From Actinernus sp. WN-2022 (lineage: Eukaryota; Cnidaria; Anthozoa; Actiniaria; Actinernidae), in NCBI GenBank assembly GCA_030867875.1, contig JAOWCC010000577.1, positions 87,215,740 through 87,279,739 of the forward strand: DNA of 64,000 nucleotides, given 5' to 3'. This document shows, in pieces, positions 34,400 to 46,815 of this stretch. Under the pieces are notes generated by a model. That model did not search any database. It saw only the letters and a program-made list of their open reading frames with translations, and was not told where the DNA came from. Positions within the stretch are counted from its first letter, which is position 1. Each line of letters begins with the position of its first letter. A program made the position numbers and the translations under genes.

Positions 34400-35215
34400 T
34401 TAACCCTGGCCCTAATAAATTTCCATGTGGTACCTGTTCTCGACCCTGCAGATCAAATTTTGTGATGGCTGTTTCACCTGGTTTCACACGATGAATATAT
34501 CAAGCTTAGTCTTTCGTCTGTTGAATGGCTTTGTTTTACTTGTCGTCTTCCGCCCTTTTCCGACTCGTTCTTTACAGAAAGTTATGGTTCCTGGTCTACA
34601 GATGTCTCCTCAGTTCATTTTACCTCTGGCGATAGTTCAATTTATTCATCTCATGCTCCTGGTACGAGACTCTTATTACCCCCAAAATGTGTTTAACTGT
34701 ATCCTGCTCAACGCTCGAAGCCTAAAAAAAGATTTATTCCACTTCAAACAAGCTAATCCAGTTCCAGCATCTTGTGTACTCCAAACGTCCTGGTCTGATG
34801 CAGCAACATGCACTATAAAGACATATATGGATAAGGCTAGAAAGGTATATATATTACATAACATAGATGTTAACTTTACATCAGTGCAGACTCTCGCTAA
34901 AGGAACTTAATATTATACATATAATATTAATAATTAAGTACTAAGTATTGTGATAGATCAGTTATTAATCTACACCTATATAGTATATGGAACTATTCGA
35001 CTATATATATATATATTAGATATTGTTACATTTTTAACATTTTTAACTTTTTAGACAGGTTATGATTTATAAATGATTTAGCCACCTTTTTAACGTATAT
35101 ATTAATTATAAATGATTTAGCCACCTTTTTAATGTATATATTAATGTTACACACGACCCCACAAGCGGCGACGCGTTAATGTATATCGTGTTTAAATAAA
35201 AGTTATTGTATTGTA
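34400..35215 (+). pseudogene. LINE remnant with PHD-like finger
   Basis: A decayed non-LTR retrotransposon 5' part joined to a 3' end. The first frame gives NKFPCGTCSRPCRSN; after a frameshift FCDGCFTWFH follows. Together these form a C-x2-C...C-x2-C...H treble-clef (PHD-like) finger seen at the start of some cnidarian LINE ORF2s. NCILLNARSLKKDLFHFKQA marks the start of the endonuclease domain. The endonuclease and RT cores are missing. The 3' end, from about 35050, has a two-copy direct repeat of about 40 bp (AAATGATTTAGCCACCTTTT) and a TTGTATTGTAT tail. Confidence 0.7.
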
Positions 35216-35219
35216 TCGT

Positions 35220-35815
35220 AGATAGATAGACTGGTTTATTTGAGTCACTTCGCATTAAGAAACCTAAATTGCGTAACTATTACAAATTGTGTACAACTCT
35301 AAATGATACTAAATAATAATATAATTAACTACTACAAAACTAAGTACTACTATGAGAACTACTATAGCTAGAGTTATTATAAAAATTATGGCATTAAACG
35401 AATTCCTACATAACTACTACCGAATGTATGATAGCTATAGCCTTATAACACGTTGTAGGCATTACAACTGGAAATAATAAACGATTTAGAGAACCGTTTG
35501 GTTTTTGTGCATGGGACCGAAAAAAAGCCTTTGTTTCCTGAGGTTATACCGGGCATTGGAGTTGGCTTTGGGTAGGAGATGTTTTAACTTACTCTCAGGA
35601 TTCTTGCTTAAAGCTTGGAACTGTTTCCTAGTTAACATTTCGTGATGGTCATGAATAGAACTAATTCCTGCCTGAGCTAGTGCGTCGGTATAGCAAACCC
35701 CCGGAAAAATACAAGCCAATGCTCTCTTCAGGATACGCCTGAAGTCTTCCTGTAAGTATTTAGGGAGAGCATGGTGAAATAATCTATAAATAACCTTATA
35801 CAAACGCAATAGTAA
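35220..35815 (-). pseudogene. LINE C-terminal fragment
   Basis: The open stretch 35809-35486 encodes the last about 107 codons of a non-LTR retrotransposon ORF2: ALPKYLQEDFRRILKRALAC, then LKHLLPKANSNARYNLRKQR, then a stop. A 3' UTR of about 265 bp ends tail-to-tail with the plus-strand LINE remnant at about 35215. It is 5'-truncated and inactive. Confidence 0.82.
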
Positions 35816-35852
35816 GCTACAAGATCGTTCGTTGGAACGCGAGCACGTTTAA

Positions 35853-36830
35853 GGTGGCTCGCCTAGATTTTCCAGGGACGCACCATACCCACTTTGAACG
35901 GCTGATACTCCACTTTCAGAGCTCGGTCGAGCTAGCCACTTCATCCATTTACTAGAAATAGAATAAACTTCCCAAAAATGTTGGTTTGTTTGACATCGGT
36001 GTTACCATAGCAACACAGCGTTGATGTCATGTATTTTACATATCATCAATTTTCTCGAAATCTAGACTTAAACTTTTAAAACAACCTAGTGTCCCTTGTA
36101 GTTTAAATATAGGCCTTCAAGATTGCAAAGTTTTAAAAAATTGTATGAGAGCGTTTTCGAAAAAAATTGGGTTGAATATTTTCATTTAAAAACTAAACAA
36201 TTCGCCTTACTTTCTGTTTAGTCGTCGATAACTGTGTTTTCCGGACAGATTGAAGCGATATTTTTAGCATATTTCATACCTGTAGCATAGGACTACTTCC
36301 CATGAAAATGTTATTCCATTTTCTTTATTCGATTTCGGTTTATGGAATCATAAGTAATGTCATACATATGCTCATTTTACTCAAAATTGTAACGTATTTG
36401 CTAAGGAAGCTGTAATTCGAAATCTAGTCAATAAATATTTTTTTCAATCTTTTCACCTGAAATTCAATATGTACTTCCCTGTCCCTGTAAATTTCAAGAG
36501 CATTGAATCATTTTAAGGGTGCGGAATAAAAACAAAAGCATAGGGAATTTTTGCATTCATCCACGCAAGCTTCATTGCTGTATCATTTTGTTGATAGCTT
36601 ATAATGTATCTTTCTGATTTTTTTTCTTTTTTCTAGATTCTACATACTTGTGTGCTTTACCATGCACGCTTGCTACGCTTCGCTACTGCCGGAACGCTCG
36701 TGCAAATTATGTTCTTATTACTTTATTTCTAGTAAATGGATGAAGTGCCTATCCCGACCGAGCTCTGACAGCGGAGTATTAGCCGTTCAAAGTGGGTATG
36801 GTGCGTCCTGGAAAATCCAGGCGAGCCACC
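35853..36830. mobile_element. TTAA-flanked TIR element T2, 978 bp
   Basis: Inverted arms of about 115 bp. The left arm starts GGTGGCTCGCCTAGATTTTC and runs through CCATACCCACTTTGAACGGC to CCATTTACTAGAAATA; the right arm is the complement, ending GGCGAGCCACC. Exact TTAA sits at both ends (35849-35852 and 36831-36834). The interior is A+T-rich and non-coding. The 91-residue ORF at 36650 lies over the right arm and is chance. It is non-autonomous, moved by an unseen TTAA-specific transposase. Confidence 0.85.
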
Positions 36831-36834
36831 TTAA

Positions 36835-38511
36835 TGGCACATTGACATATTTCGTTCCTATGCAACACCGTTGCTATGCTCGCAGCAGCAGATGCGATTT
36901 TGACTTCCGCTGTTTGTTAGGCTGAGGTTAACAGCCGACTCGTGTTCACCGGCCACCCGATAGTTTTAAATATACTTACACATGTTTGTAAGTTTTATTC
37001 GTGGTTTATCTGAAAGGTTTCATGAATGAATGAAGTAAAGTTTTCAAAAGTCGGAACAAGCTGTAGCGGCCGGGTGCTTTTGTCGCTGGAAAATGAAAAG
37101 CTTGGTTTATCGTGTGAAAGAAAATAATACTTGACAAGAATCTCAATCCGAAAATTTTGAAGGAATCGTTCAGGACTCGAAAGGCGCCTAACTGTACTTG
37201 AACCTATATAGAGAAAGGGAAATAATTAATAATTTGTACCGAGTAAAAAAGTAACAGCAAGCGTACGGCGCCGCCAATACAGTAGTGATGAAATCAGTCA
37301 GGAAATCGCCGCCGATGAATGGGAAAGCAAACTTGCAAACGAGCTCTTTCCACTGTTGATAGATCGAAAGAACAGCTAGTAAATAGTATCTAAAGTTGTC
37401 AAAGATACAGAAGCTGAAATAGCTGCTTCCAGCGAGAACATGGCTTTTAAAAACACGAAGAAAAGTACGGCCACTCATGTCAAGTGATTTTCGTCTGGCA
37501 GGTTTTCAACTCAAATCTTCAACAAACATGCACATTTTTGTCTCCAGGTAATGCTTTCGGGTTCCTGGTAAAGTTGTGATTGGACCTCAGTGCAACTAAT
37601 TAAAATACAGGTCAGTTTTCATCCTTAACTAAAAGTATTTTTGATGTCGGAAAACAACTGTTGTGAACACGACGAGATTCAACTTCAACTTCATAACGAG
37701 TGAAAGTTGTTGAATCTCGGTCTAATTTTAGCTTGATTTCTATTGGCTCTTCAGTTTACTGTGAAATGGGTTCTTGGCATGTATTCCACAATCATGCTCC
37801 ACACAGTCCGAAGCTCATTGCAGACAATCGAGCTAGCTCATTGCAGACTGGAGTATTCAACCAAATCCCAAAACTGGCCATTGTTGGAGGAAATAGGAGA
37901 AAATGTTCGAACAATTATTGTAGACTTTATTGCAAAAATAGTTCTGCGACTATTTCACTACCACAAAACAGGTACTTTTGCGCATGCGTTAATTTCTTCA
38001 CTTCAGGTTTCTAAAAATCCTAAACATTTAGCGCGCTTTCACTAAACACCAAACTTTTTTCCGTTAAAATGTTGTTGACCACGTTCTCCACAAAACAGAG
38101 CATGGATTTTGGAAACCGACAATAAATGCCAAAGTTATGGCTTTTCATTCGCCAAGAAAGCTTAAAATTGGACTGAAAAGTGTTGTAAAATCTTTAATTT
38201 TTGTCGTAATGGCAAACGCATGCTCAGTTTTATGCGCATTAATTCGTAGGTTCGGAAAATATTCATAAATTACTAGTAGATTAAAAATCCTTGGAGAGTT
38301 TAGAAATTTTCTGATTTTGATGACGTCATCATGACGTCACTTAATGACGTCATCAGACTAACAAGGCTTTACCCTAGGAGTCACCTTGACAATAATCATT
38401 GCCCACTCTTTAATTTTCCGGGTTTTACGAGGCTGCAAACTTTCCCTAGCAACGGTCGATTTAATGGTTCTCAGTCAGTCGCTCCAAAACCTCACTCGAG
38501 CGTAGATCGAA
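36835..38511. other. Intergenic; unassigned ORFs
   Basis: No gene can be supported. A 96-codon minus-strand ORF (37188-37478, starting MSGRTFLRVFKSHVLAG) has a plausible composition but no recognised domain. Two overlapping plus-strand frames at 37700-38045 contradict each other. These may be repeat-derived. Confidence 0.3.
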
Positions 38512-38811
38512 TATGCCTGAACGCTCAAGTCGAGCCTTCCAACCGCTATCATGCATGTAACCGGGGCCTTTCATGACAGCGCATGCTATGTTGGTCGATA
38601 GTTGTCATGGAAATGATCCTCAATTCAATTCACCTCTGTGGGAAGGCAACGAACGGAACCCAACCAGACGAGTCGGGTTTTGTAACACCTGTTGCGTTCG
38701 TTGCCCTCCCCGATGGGAGAATTGAGTATCATTTCCATGACTGTCGACCAATCATAGCGTGCGCTGTTCATGAAAAGCGGTTGGAAGACTCGACTTTAGC
38801 GTTCAGGCATA
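38512..38811. mobile_element. Palindromic element, 300 bp
   Basis: Outer arms TATGCCTGAACGCTCAAGTC and GACTTTAGCGTTCAGGCATA. Middle arms include GTTGGTCG...TCATGGAAATGAT against ATCATTTCCATGA...CGACCAA. The centre pairs AACGAACG/CGTTCGTT. Nearly the whole unit is one imperfect palindrome. It is non-coding; the ORFs here are shadows of the palindrome. Confidence 0.75.
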
Positions 38812-39093
38812 CTTGGAAGCGAAAAGTTGGAACTTTTTGATCATATTTTCCGTCTTTTTGAATCGATGGAGAAATTCTAGGGAAGGAAAGCACGCTATCT
38901 GGGATAAGTAATCTACGATCTCCATTAAAGCTGATTTTTGGCGTTTTTTCGTCGGCCTGTCGAGTTGACGAGTACCCTTTTGAAACTAAACTAACATTTA
39001 TCGTCGAAATGCAGCTTGAGGGCTCTAAGACAGTCAAGAAACAACAGATGGGCAACATTTGATGTCGTCTGTAAACTTTAATGGCTGTTTATT

Positions 39094-39203
39094 ATCATTT
39101 TCCATCAGCTATATATACTAGCGATAAAGTTTCATACAAATTCTTATATTTTGCCATCGGGTAGTCCTCGTGTTGCGAGTCTGGGTTCCCTGTGGTGTAA
39201 CCA
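39094..39203 (+). repeat. Dispersed repeat D1, copy 2
   Basis: ATTTTCCATCAGCTATATAT, ACTAGCGATAAA, TATTTTGCCATCGGGTAGTC and GTTCCCTGTGG, matching 34188-34327 on the opposite strand. Confidence 0.7.
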
Positions 39204-39648
39204 GTTTCAATACTAATGTCGAGAAAAAACAGGTTAACGCTGAAGTTATGCTTAACCGCCACGGAACTATTTTCTTTGAGCCTTACTAATTATTATGTTA
39301 GAAAATGCAAGAGTTTAATTATTCATGGCACATGATTTTCTTAACCAATTGTTTCTCAAAGGCAGCTCCTTCCATTCAGGAACCATTTCTATGGAGAAAA
39401 GTTATCCCGGTGAGTCGAGGCACCCTCCCGTCTGAGCCACCGATTCATTCAATGGCTTCCTGGCGCGTGAATTTTAGCAATTAAATTCTTTTCATTTTCG
39501 ACATATAATAAAAACTTGATCGGTCAAGATGGCCGGATATTGGCCTCGTTCATTTGTTGCCTTTTTTTTATGGACCTATTGTGGACATTCATGCATCTCG
39601 GTCCATAAACGCGCAAAAGATGGACTCGACCAATATCTTGACCTCTAT

Positions 39649-39934
39649 ATATTTCCCGCTCGCGGAAAGAAAATATCAGATCACGTGACGCATTGACCCA
39701 ATCACGCGCGTGAGAAAATATTTGATGGGTTATAAGCGCTGATATGATATATATCCTTGGGCATTATCTGATCCTTGAAGCTCGCATTTTCCCTCGAGCT
39801 TCGCTGTCGGGAACTGTTCTCTTCTCGGAACAGATAATTATCAGGGCTTATAACCCATCAAATATTTTCTCTCGCGCGTGTTTGGTTGAATGCGTCACGT
39901 GACCCGATATTTTCTCTCCGCGAGCGGGAAATAT
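39649..39934. mobile_element. Palindrome Q1, ~95-bp arms, shared core
   Basis: The left arm is 39649-39744 (CCCGCTCGCGG, CACGTGACGCATT, ATTTGATGGGTTATAAG). The right arm, 39840-39934, is its complement at about 90% by eye. The approximately 95-bp centre contains CCCTCGAGCTTCGCTGTCGG and GAACTGTTCTCTTCTCGG, which recur in Q2 at 40016-40166. Confidence 0.8.
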
Positions 39935-40015
39935 CAGCGACCACACCCCCTGTGTAGCGTATAAGCGCGCGTCAAATAAAATATTTGAAGTATGATAACG
40001 ACAATAACCTACATT

Positions 40016-40166
40016 GTGGCGTCGAAATATGCCCTGATGTTTGCCCGTGTACATTATCTGAACCTTGAAGCTCACAGTTTCCCTCGAGCTTCGCTCGCGG
40101 GAACTGTTCTCTTCTCGGATGAGATAATGTCTGAGGGCGAAATATCAGGGCATATTTCAACGCCAC
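40016..40166. mobile_element. Palindrome Q2, same core, other arms
   Basis: The left arm, 40016-40060, starts GTGGCGTCGAAATATGCCCT; the right arm, 40119-40166, is its complement. The centre, 40052-40128, is nearly the same as in Q1 (TTGAAGCTC, CCCTCGAGCTTCGCTCGCGG, GAACTGTTCTCTTCTCGG) and itself folds as a hairpin around GAGCTTCGCTC. The outer arms do not match Q1. Confidence 0.8.
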
Positions 40167-43100
40167 AGATTAGTTTATCCATAGCCAGTGGAAAGACAGA
40201 GACGTTAATGCGCGTGTAATCTGCCAGCCGGCTCTTCTGTATTTTTTCTACAGTCATGTGTTCAGTAACGAATTGAAAGAGCAGGAATTTGAGATAATAT
40301 ATTCAAATAATTCAATAATATAGCTTACGGCTACAATTCTGTAGAGAAAAATGTCAGTGAATCTCCATAAAAGCTCGAAGAATGAAACTAAAGGAAGGGA
40401 ACGTCCAGTTCTAAAAGTACAAGCAAGGATTATTTTTCATAGCAACCTAGCTCAGCTAGCTAGTTTACTTCCAGCTGGCGTTGACAGCTTTTGTCTTGCT
40501 CTAATTGTGCATTATTCACGCTGTATTAATAAACTATTTATGTGCTTTCGATTTTGTTTTTAGTATTTTTATTGAGCTCTTGCATAATTTTATTCGCCGA
40601 AATTCTTCGGAAAAATGATAACTGAAAGAAATCGCGGAACATTTTATCAAGAATTGAACTGTAATATTTACATTTGTGGTCGAAAGCGTTTTCTTCAACT
40701 CTTCCGGCTGGCCGGTTGCATTGGCTATAAAACAAAGTGCTTCGAGCCAGTTAATGATATGTTTAATGTATATAACTTTTACTAAAGGTGTCGATAGGTG
40801 TGATAGTTATTAAGATCTCAAGAAACAGATAAGGGACACAGACCATGGACACAGACCATGGACACAGGCTCCTATTAAGCCCGAGGTCAGCCTGTTTTCT
40901 GTCGGATTGCCATACAGTCTTGCTTTTTCTTTTGAACAGAAATCAAATACACGAACTTACTCATGAAATCTTAAAATAGTGATTTGTTCAACAGTTTGTC
41001 AATCGCCTTAAATATGCTTTAGGAAAAAAACGTCATGAAACATGCTAGAGAAATGAGCATTTTGTTTCAAATCCGACGGTTTTGTATCTAAAACATATCA
41101 AAATTCGCAATACATATTTTTTCGAACTTAAAAAAATTATTGTTTTCGACTAAAGGTACGATGAAATATTAGCCTAAACGTCAATTGAAAAGGCATTCGT
41201 GTATTTCTCCCATATCTTGAAAAAAGTAGCAAAAAAGTATTTAGGACATCAGAGAAAATAAATCTAAAAATAACATGGAAATAAATATTTATACTTACCA
41301 AAAAGGGGATCAAACTTCCTTACCTTCCTTTAAACGATGAAACCCTGACTATTTGCTATTGTGTTAATCTCAATATATCACCGAACGCCACCTCTTCACA
41401 GATCCATAAACAGCAGTCTACGGTTTTAATTAAATCGTCATAAAAATTATCATATTTCTTGTTAGAGAGATACAGTAGGTCGAAACATAAATAACAGCGC
41501 TTTTAGTATTTCATCTGTCGGTGGAAGACCGAGTCAATTTTAATGCTTTGTGGACTTTTGCATTGAAGACCGAGTCAATGTTAATGCTTTGTGGACTTTT
41601 GCATTGGTCATTTCACGACAGTTAATGAAATTACAGTCTTTTTAATTAATGTTTGCGTCAGAAATGGCTGACTCCTTCAAAAAAATAAGTCAAAATAAGG
41701 GAAGACATTTTACTAGCTTTAAAACTACTGGTTTAATGGTACGAAATGGCGGAATTAATTCGAAATAGCACAAAATAGGATATGATAAATGGAATAAAAT
41801 CAATCAATTAAATTGGACTAATTAAATTAGTTTGTTTGCTTGTCTCGGGTGTATTTCTCGTTCGAAGTTTATTATTTTTGAGACAAATGATATACATTTC
41901 CCAAACATTTTGAGTTTCGTACCTGTTAAAACTTAGAATATTTATAAAATCAAGAATAATACTCTCTTAATATAACTCTCTTAATATAACTCTCTTAATA
42001 TAGACAACATTGACTTTTCCGTGGAACGTACGAATTATACAGCGGGATAATCTGCAATAACAGCTAACCTTGATTATAATTATCCGTTATTGGATATTTA
42101 TTAAGAAAATCCATTTAGAAAAAAAAACATTTCACATATTACAACAACTACATCAATCTGTAAACATATAAGATACTGTAATTACTGCAAAGGCGGACTG
42201 ATGCCGAACTCCTGGAGTCTCTAGATAAAGAAAACCCGTACGTCTTTTTACTCCAATTCATTTTAGCTGTAATTGGCATCTAATCAGCCAATAACAGTCT
42301 AGAGGATTCAGTGTCTATGCCGGCGAGGATTTCGTCCAAGTTGAATTTCTAGTCAATATATTCTAGTCATTGTGAACAAAGGTATTGCCAAATCGAAAAT
42401 GAGGTACTGCCGTCGTTCCTGGACCGATGACAGATTCCACGCATATACGTTTATTATGGCATGAAATGTCTCCTGGAGACAGACCACAAACCGCAGGAGA
42501 TGATCAGTATGCAGTCCCGGGTTTCATGGTAATCCACGTTCACTGCCTTGTGCACGTGTAGAAAGATGGGTACTAAGGGTGTGGTCATTAGTGATGGGTA
42601 GGGGGGGAGGGGGGGTGATAATTAAAGATAGTGAGTGTTAAATAAAATTCATGCCCCATCCAACAGCACCAGTTTAAACTTTTCTGATCCCCTTTTTTTA
42701 AGCTTACACTGTTTGAGGTCTATTTATAGCTATGTTACAACAACTAGTACTGCAAATATTTATATTTACCAATACCATTCGATCTTCCACAGATTATATA
42801 CTCGTACATTTCTTACAGTATAACTTACTTTAATATTAGGTTTTTGACTGGTTTACAAACTTTCCTGTCTGTGAATTAAACCCAATGAATGGGTAGATTA
42901 TTCAATATTTCATAGTCTTCTTGGGGGGCGGACCTTTACCAAAGTGATGAGGCGGAGGGGGGGGGGGGGGGGGGGGGGATATGAAACCAAGGTATAATAT
43001 CAAACCCTGCCTAATAATACAGTGGGCGGCACTGTATAGAATACTTGAATTATAGAAACCTCAGAAATGCTATTTCTAGCACTTTGAGGGCATAACAGTG

Positions 43101-43420
43101 CCACCATGGTTATGCAAGATTTATTTTCGGACTATGTGCATGATAATTTGTTTGCAATCTTGCCTTATGCGAATAGTTTTTGCTTTTGGCCCACCCCACC
43201 CCTCCTCCCCCTCACTTTTCTAATGTATCAGCATACCGAATAGCATGTTTGATGAGATTTCCGTGTTTGAGTTGACAGCATCTGTAATCGTAAAGTTCGA
43301 CTTTTCTTCCGTAGTTTCTCCTTGGAAAAGAGCCTGGGAACGAGGTTGCTCAACTCTTTACCATGGCGTCATTGATCGATAGCCAGAGTAAACCGAAGCT
43401 TCGGGAGACTGGGCACGAAT
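40167..43420. other. Intergenic, low-complexity features
   Basis: No gene is supported. Contents: a 14-bp direct repeat GGACACAGACCAT near 40836-40866; a two-copy 46-bp direct repeat at 41522-41613 (GAAGACCGAGTCAA...TTTTGCATT); a three-copy 14-mer TAACTCTCTTAATA at 41960-42003; a G-run near 42600-42618; and a run of about 20 G at 42958-42979 (possible G-quadruplex). Confidence 0.5.
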
Positions 43421-43501
43421 CATGGCGGTCATGACTTCGATCGCTACAGCAAGTTTGTACTTTTTTACCGCTCTTTTTATACATTTACTCAGTCCTGGTA
43501 T

Positions 43502-43648
43502 TTATTTCGCTGGGAGAAATACTAATGGATCCAACAGCTTCGGAATCTTGGTAATTCTCGATCCATTTGACGTGGATTTAGCGATCTCTTTCAACATCAA
43601 TCGCCACTTTGGCATCCGCCATATTGGCTTATCCAAGCCTTCGACCTC
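43502..43648 (-). other. Unassigned 48-codon frame
   Basis: The minus strand is open from 43648 to a TAA at 43502. It encodes EVEGLDKPIWRMPKWRLMLK followed by EIAKSTSNGSRITKIP and LLDPLVFLPAK. The composition is that of a basic amphipathic protein, unlike the chance frames nearby, and an AG lies just upstream. It may be a last exon, a retrocopy or part of a repeat. The opposite strand is also open (96 codons from 43422), so coding cannot be assigned. No function is proposed. Confidence 0.3.
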
Positions 43649-43774
43649 TTACCTTGCAGTAGGGGTTAAGCTAGTACTGGCATTTGACAAAGCTGGTGAT
43701 TTGATGTTGTGAAATTAGGTTTCACTTGCACAGTACGTACCGGTACTCCATTCAGTGGTTAGTAGACTGTAAAC

Positions 43775-44020
43775 TTGAGAAACGGCCAAGAATCGTGGAC
43801 GAAAATCCTGCTGGTTGCTATGTTGGATCTAAGTCAGCCATTTGAAAATTTAGTCTTTGCCGAAAATCGCCCGGTTGTTTTAAACCGCAACGGAACAATA
43901 AGTGAGGAAGTATTTTTCGATGGAATCCATCTGGACAACGAGCTGGGGACGAGGAAACTAGTTGCAAACCTGAAAACTAAAATGGGTCTACGACAATATG
44001 TACAACGGAATGCATAAACA
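43775..44020 (+). pseudogene. Possible SGNH-esterase-like fragment
   Basis: An 80-codon frame ending DGIHLDNELGTRKLVANLKT then KMGLRQYVQRNA. The D-x-x-H-L block followed by G-x-x-K-L-x-x-N-L resembles the C-terminal catalytic Asp-His region of SGNH/GDSL hydrolases, which occur in some retroelement ORF1 proteins. It lies about 400 bp upstream of a LINE endonuclease remnant on the same strand, so it could be that element's ORF1. Both points are inference. Confidence 0.3.
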
Positions 44021-44429
44021 GCGCTAATCATCATACAATAATTAAAGGAGGTTTCATCGCAAAGAGTGGAATCCGGCTCATCACCCGCGGCAACCAGCAA
44101 GTAATCGCAACGAGCATAACTACAGGCAAGGTGAATGTACTTTAAATGTCCCGAATGATTATAGATACCCTCTGACTGTTGATCATTAATTACACAGCCT
44201 CTCATGACACTAGTCAGTATCCCTCTCAAAGTAATCATCCGCAAATGTCTGTTGGATATGCTATGAACATACAAGTTTGCAAACTGGCTGAATGATTACC
44301 AGAGTTTACCGTACCGGCCAGTTAACTGCTATTTTTTTGTAAACCACATCACACCTCTTTACCGTTTGCTATTAATTTACCTAAAGTCCTTTTTGCCTAC
44401 ATAATTATAAAACATATATAACATATATC

Positions 44430-46633
44430 ACTTTAGGAGTTTGGAATTTAAACGGACACAACAGCAAAGTACTCAATGAAGTGAACAATTTAATCAACAG
44501 CAATGATATTTTCGGACTTGTTGAGACGCATGACAAACATATTTCTGACTTGGCTTTTATTTCATTTAAACACTTTGCAAAATTTATAGATATTTATTTT
44601 GCGGCAAAAACCACTTTGGGGGCAATTCATTATACATAACCAAGAAGATAAGTAGGGGAGTAAGTTATATATCCACTACCAACCAAAATATACTATGGTG
44701 CAAACTAGATGACGGTTCTTCGCATTACGAAAATATATATATGTCGGCACTGTCTCCTTTAGCCCCTATAGGTCCAACAATGAAGATCATATCAATGAAT
44801 TAGAACAATAATTATTTAATGTTTCCAGCAAAGGCGATTTGATCCTGAAGGGTGACTTCAATGCTCGGACGGGCGAAGAAACTTAGTACAAGGAAAAGAT
44901 AAATGGCGCTTTTTTAAGTCATCATAAATGCCCCAACACCTTAGTGCTTGAATATACTTAAATTCAATCCCAAGCTTGTGTGTCAGCGTTTACGATATCA
45001 ACAACGCACAAATGCAAAATGCGCAGATTGTAACCAAGAATGGTTCGATTTAGAATGTAAAACTGTAAAAGGAAACCATCAAGGTCTTGAAAAATTGCTA
45101 TGCAAAAACCCACATAACGAGCAAATTTGGTAAAATTTACACTCTTAAGAAAGAGCTTTAGAAACGTGTGCAGAGGGAAGATATATTCACACAGAAAGGC
45201 AAAAATCCATTCATTAGATTTTGATGACCCAATGCGACTATGGAATCAATTAAAACGTATACTTTTAACATCTCAAAGCAAAATAAATCTGGGAGCCCCG
45301 TGGGTATAAATAAATTATATATTTTTTCAGGAGGATCCTGATTTTTTTCAAAAATCTAAACGAATGCAACAATTCTGGTGACTCCCAAAATGTAACGACT
45401 GGGGCACAAGAGGAATATATGAAGCCCCTAGATCTAGAAATTAGTGAGACAGAAATATATGATTCAAAAATAACAAATCCCCGCGCCACGACAACATTGT
45501 TAACGAAACATTTAAAAGTGTCAAAGAGAAATTGAAGCCAAATCTAAAGAAATTATTCAACATTATCCTTCAATCTGGCTCATTCCCTAGGACGTGGAGT
45601 ACAGGATACATTGTACCGATTCACAAAAAAGGAGATCACGACAAAGAAGAAAACTACCGCGGAATAATTATTTCATCCCTGTTTGGAAAACTATTTATAA
45701 TTACCACGTACGATACCTAATAAAAGACTTAACATTTTCTTAGTCGACAAAGGAATTCTAAAGCAGGAGGAGGGAGGCTTTCGCAAAAACCGTGGCACGG
45801 AAAAAAATGTATTTTCATTTTAAAATCAATGATCGATAAGTACGTGAAGAGCAAACCAAACCAAAAAAGGGACCTTTTATTTACATGCTTCATCAATTTT
45901 AAGAAGGGAGGGAGCCCATGATCTGATTTCTTAAAAAAATAGAGATGCCTGCGGAGGAGGCTAGAATAATTGGTAACTTTTTGTCCATCATAGAAGCGAT
46001 GTACTCTGAGCATTTGTCAGCGGTTAAGCTTAATAATGAAATAACTAGCGATTTTAGATATCTCTCAGGAGTAAAACAAGGCTGCATACTCTTTCCTTTT
46101 AGTCTTAATGTCCAATTGCCACGTTGCGCTACAAAAACGTCTCTACAAACTAGAAGAATACAGCATGATCACTCAAACTAGAATCATGGTATTTAATGAC
46201 ACCGGGCAAAAAATGAATAATTTTAACTTAGAAAAGAAATGGGGGATCATTTCAGAACTAACGTTGGATTAACAATTAAACTTTTCGACTCCCTCATCAA
46301 ACCTTTATATTGCTATATGGTATAGTGAAGTATATGGTGTCGAACATCCCGATAATCTAGCAAAATGTTACTTGTAGTCGGTAAATATTCTACCAATAAT
46401 GCCTGCAGAGCAGAATTAGGAGCAGACTCAAATACAGAAGTATAAAATTTTGTTCAGAAGGAATTGCCTGGGTTGTCCAGTTTGGTTTATGTAGACAGTA
46501 AAAACAAGACGAGCGTAGCTTTTTGGAGCCAAAAAATCAGACCGTTCTTATATCGTCTAAGTTTTGGTAGCTATTGCATTGAACAACAAGATTTAGATTA
46601 TCGTAAATTATGGCTCCCTTCGATCAAACAATG
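44430..46633 (+). pseudogene. Decayed LINE: endonuclease and RT
   Basis: Scattered frames of one non-LTR retrotransposon. In order: GVWNLNGHNSKVLNEVNNLI and IFGLVETHD (apurinic endonuclease start, 44430); GDLILKGDFNARTGEE (44833-44880); a linker with EWFDLECK (45045-45060); SGSFPRTWSTGYIVPIHKKG then ENYRGI (RT, 45580-45700); NNEITSDFRYLSGVKQGCIL (RT, 46033-46090); and QQDLDYRKLWLPSIKQ at the end. Stops and frameshifts lie between. The next expected block is found about 2.2 kb downstream at 48815, so the element was split by later DNA. Confidence 0.82.
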
Positions 46634-46815
46634 AATAATTACTCGGGCCAGGCCTTTGGCCGGCACGAGTCAAGTTTTGCAAGTGTTTCTCCATGTTAGT
46701 ATTTTGTGTCGTTGCGAGTTGGCTCAACACGTGACAGGGTCAGCAAATCAGATTCGATATCGCTCGGGACACTGCGGGATGCTGCGGGTCACTTATTTAA
46801 TACAGTAAAAACAAG

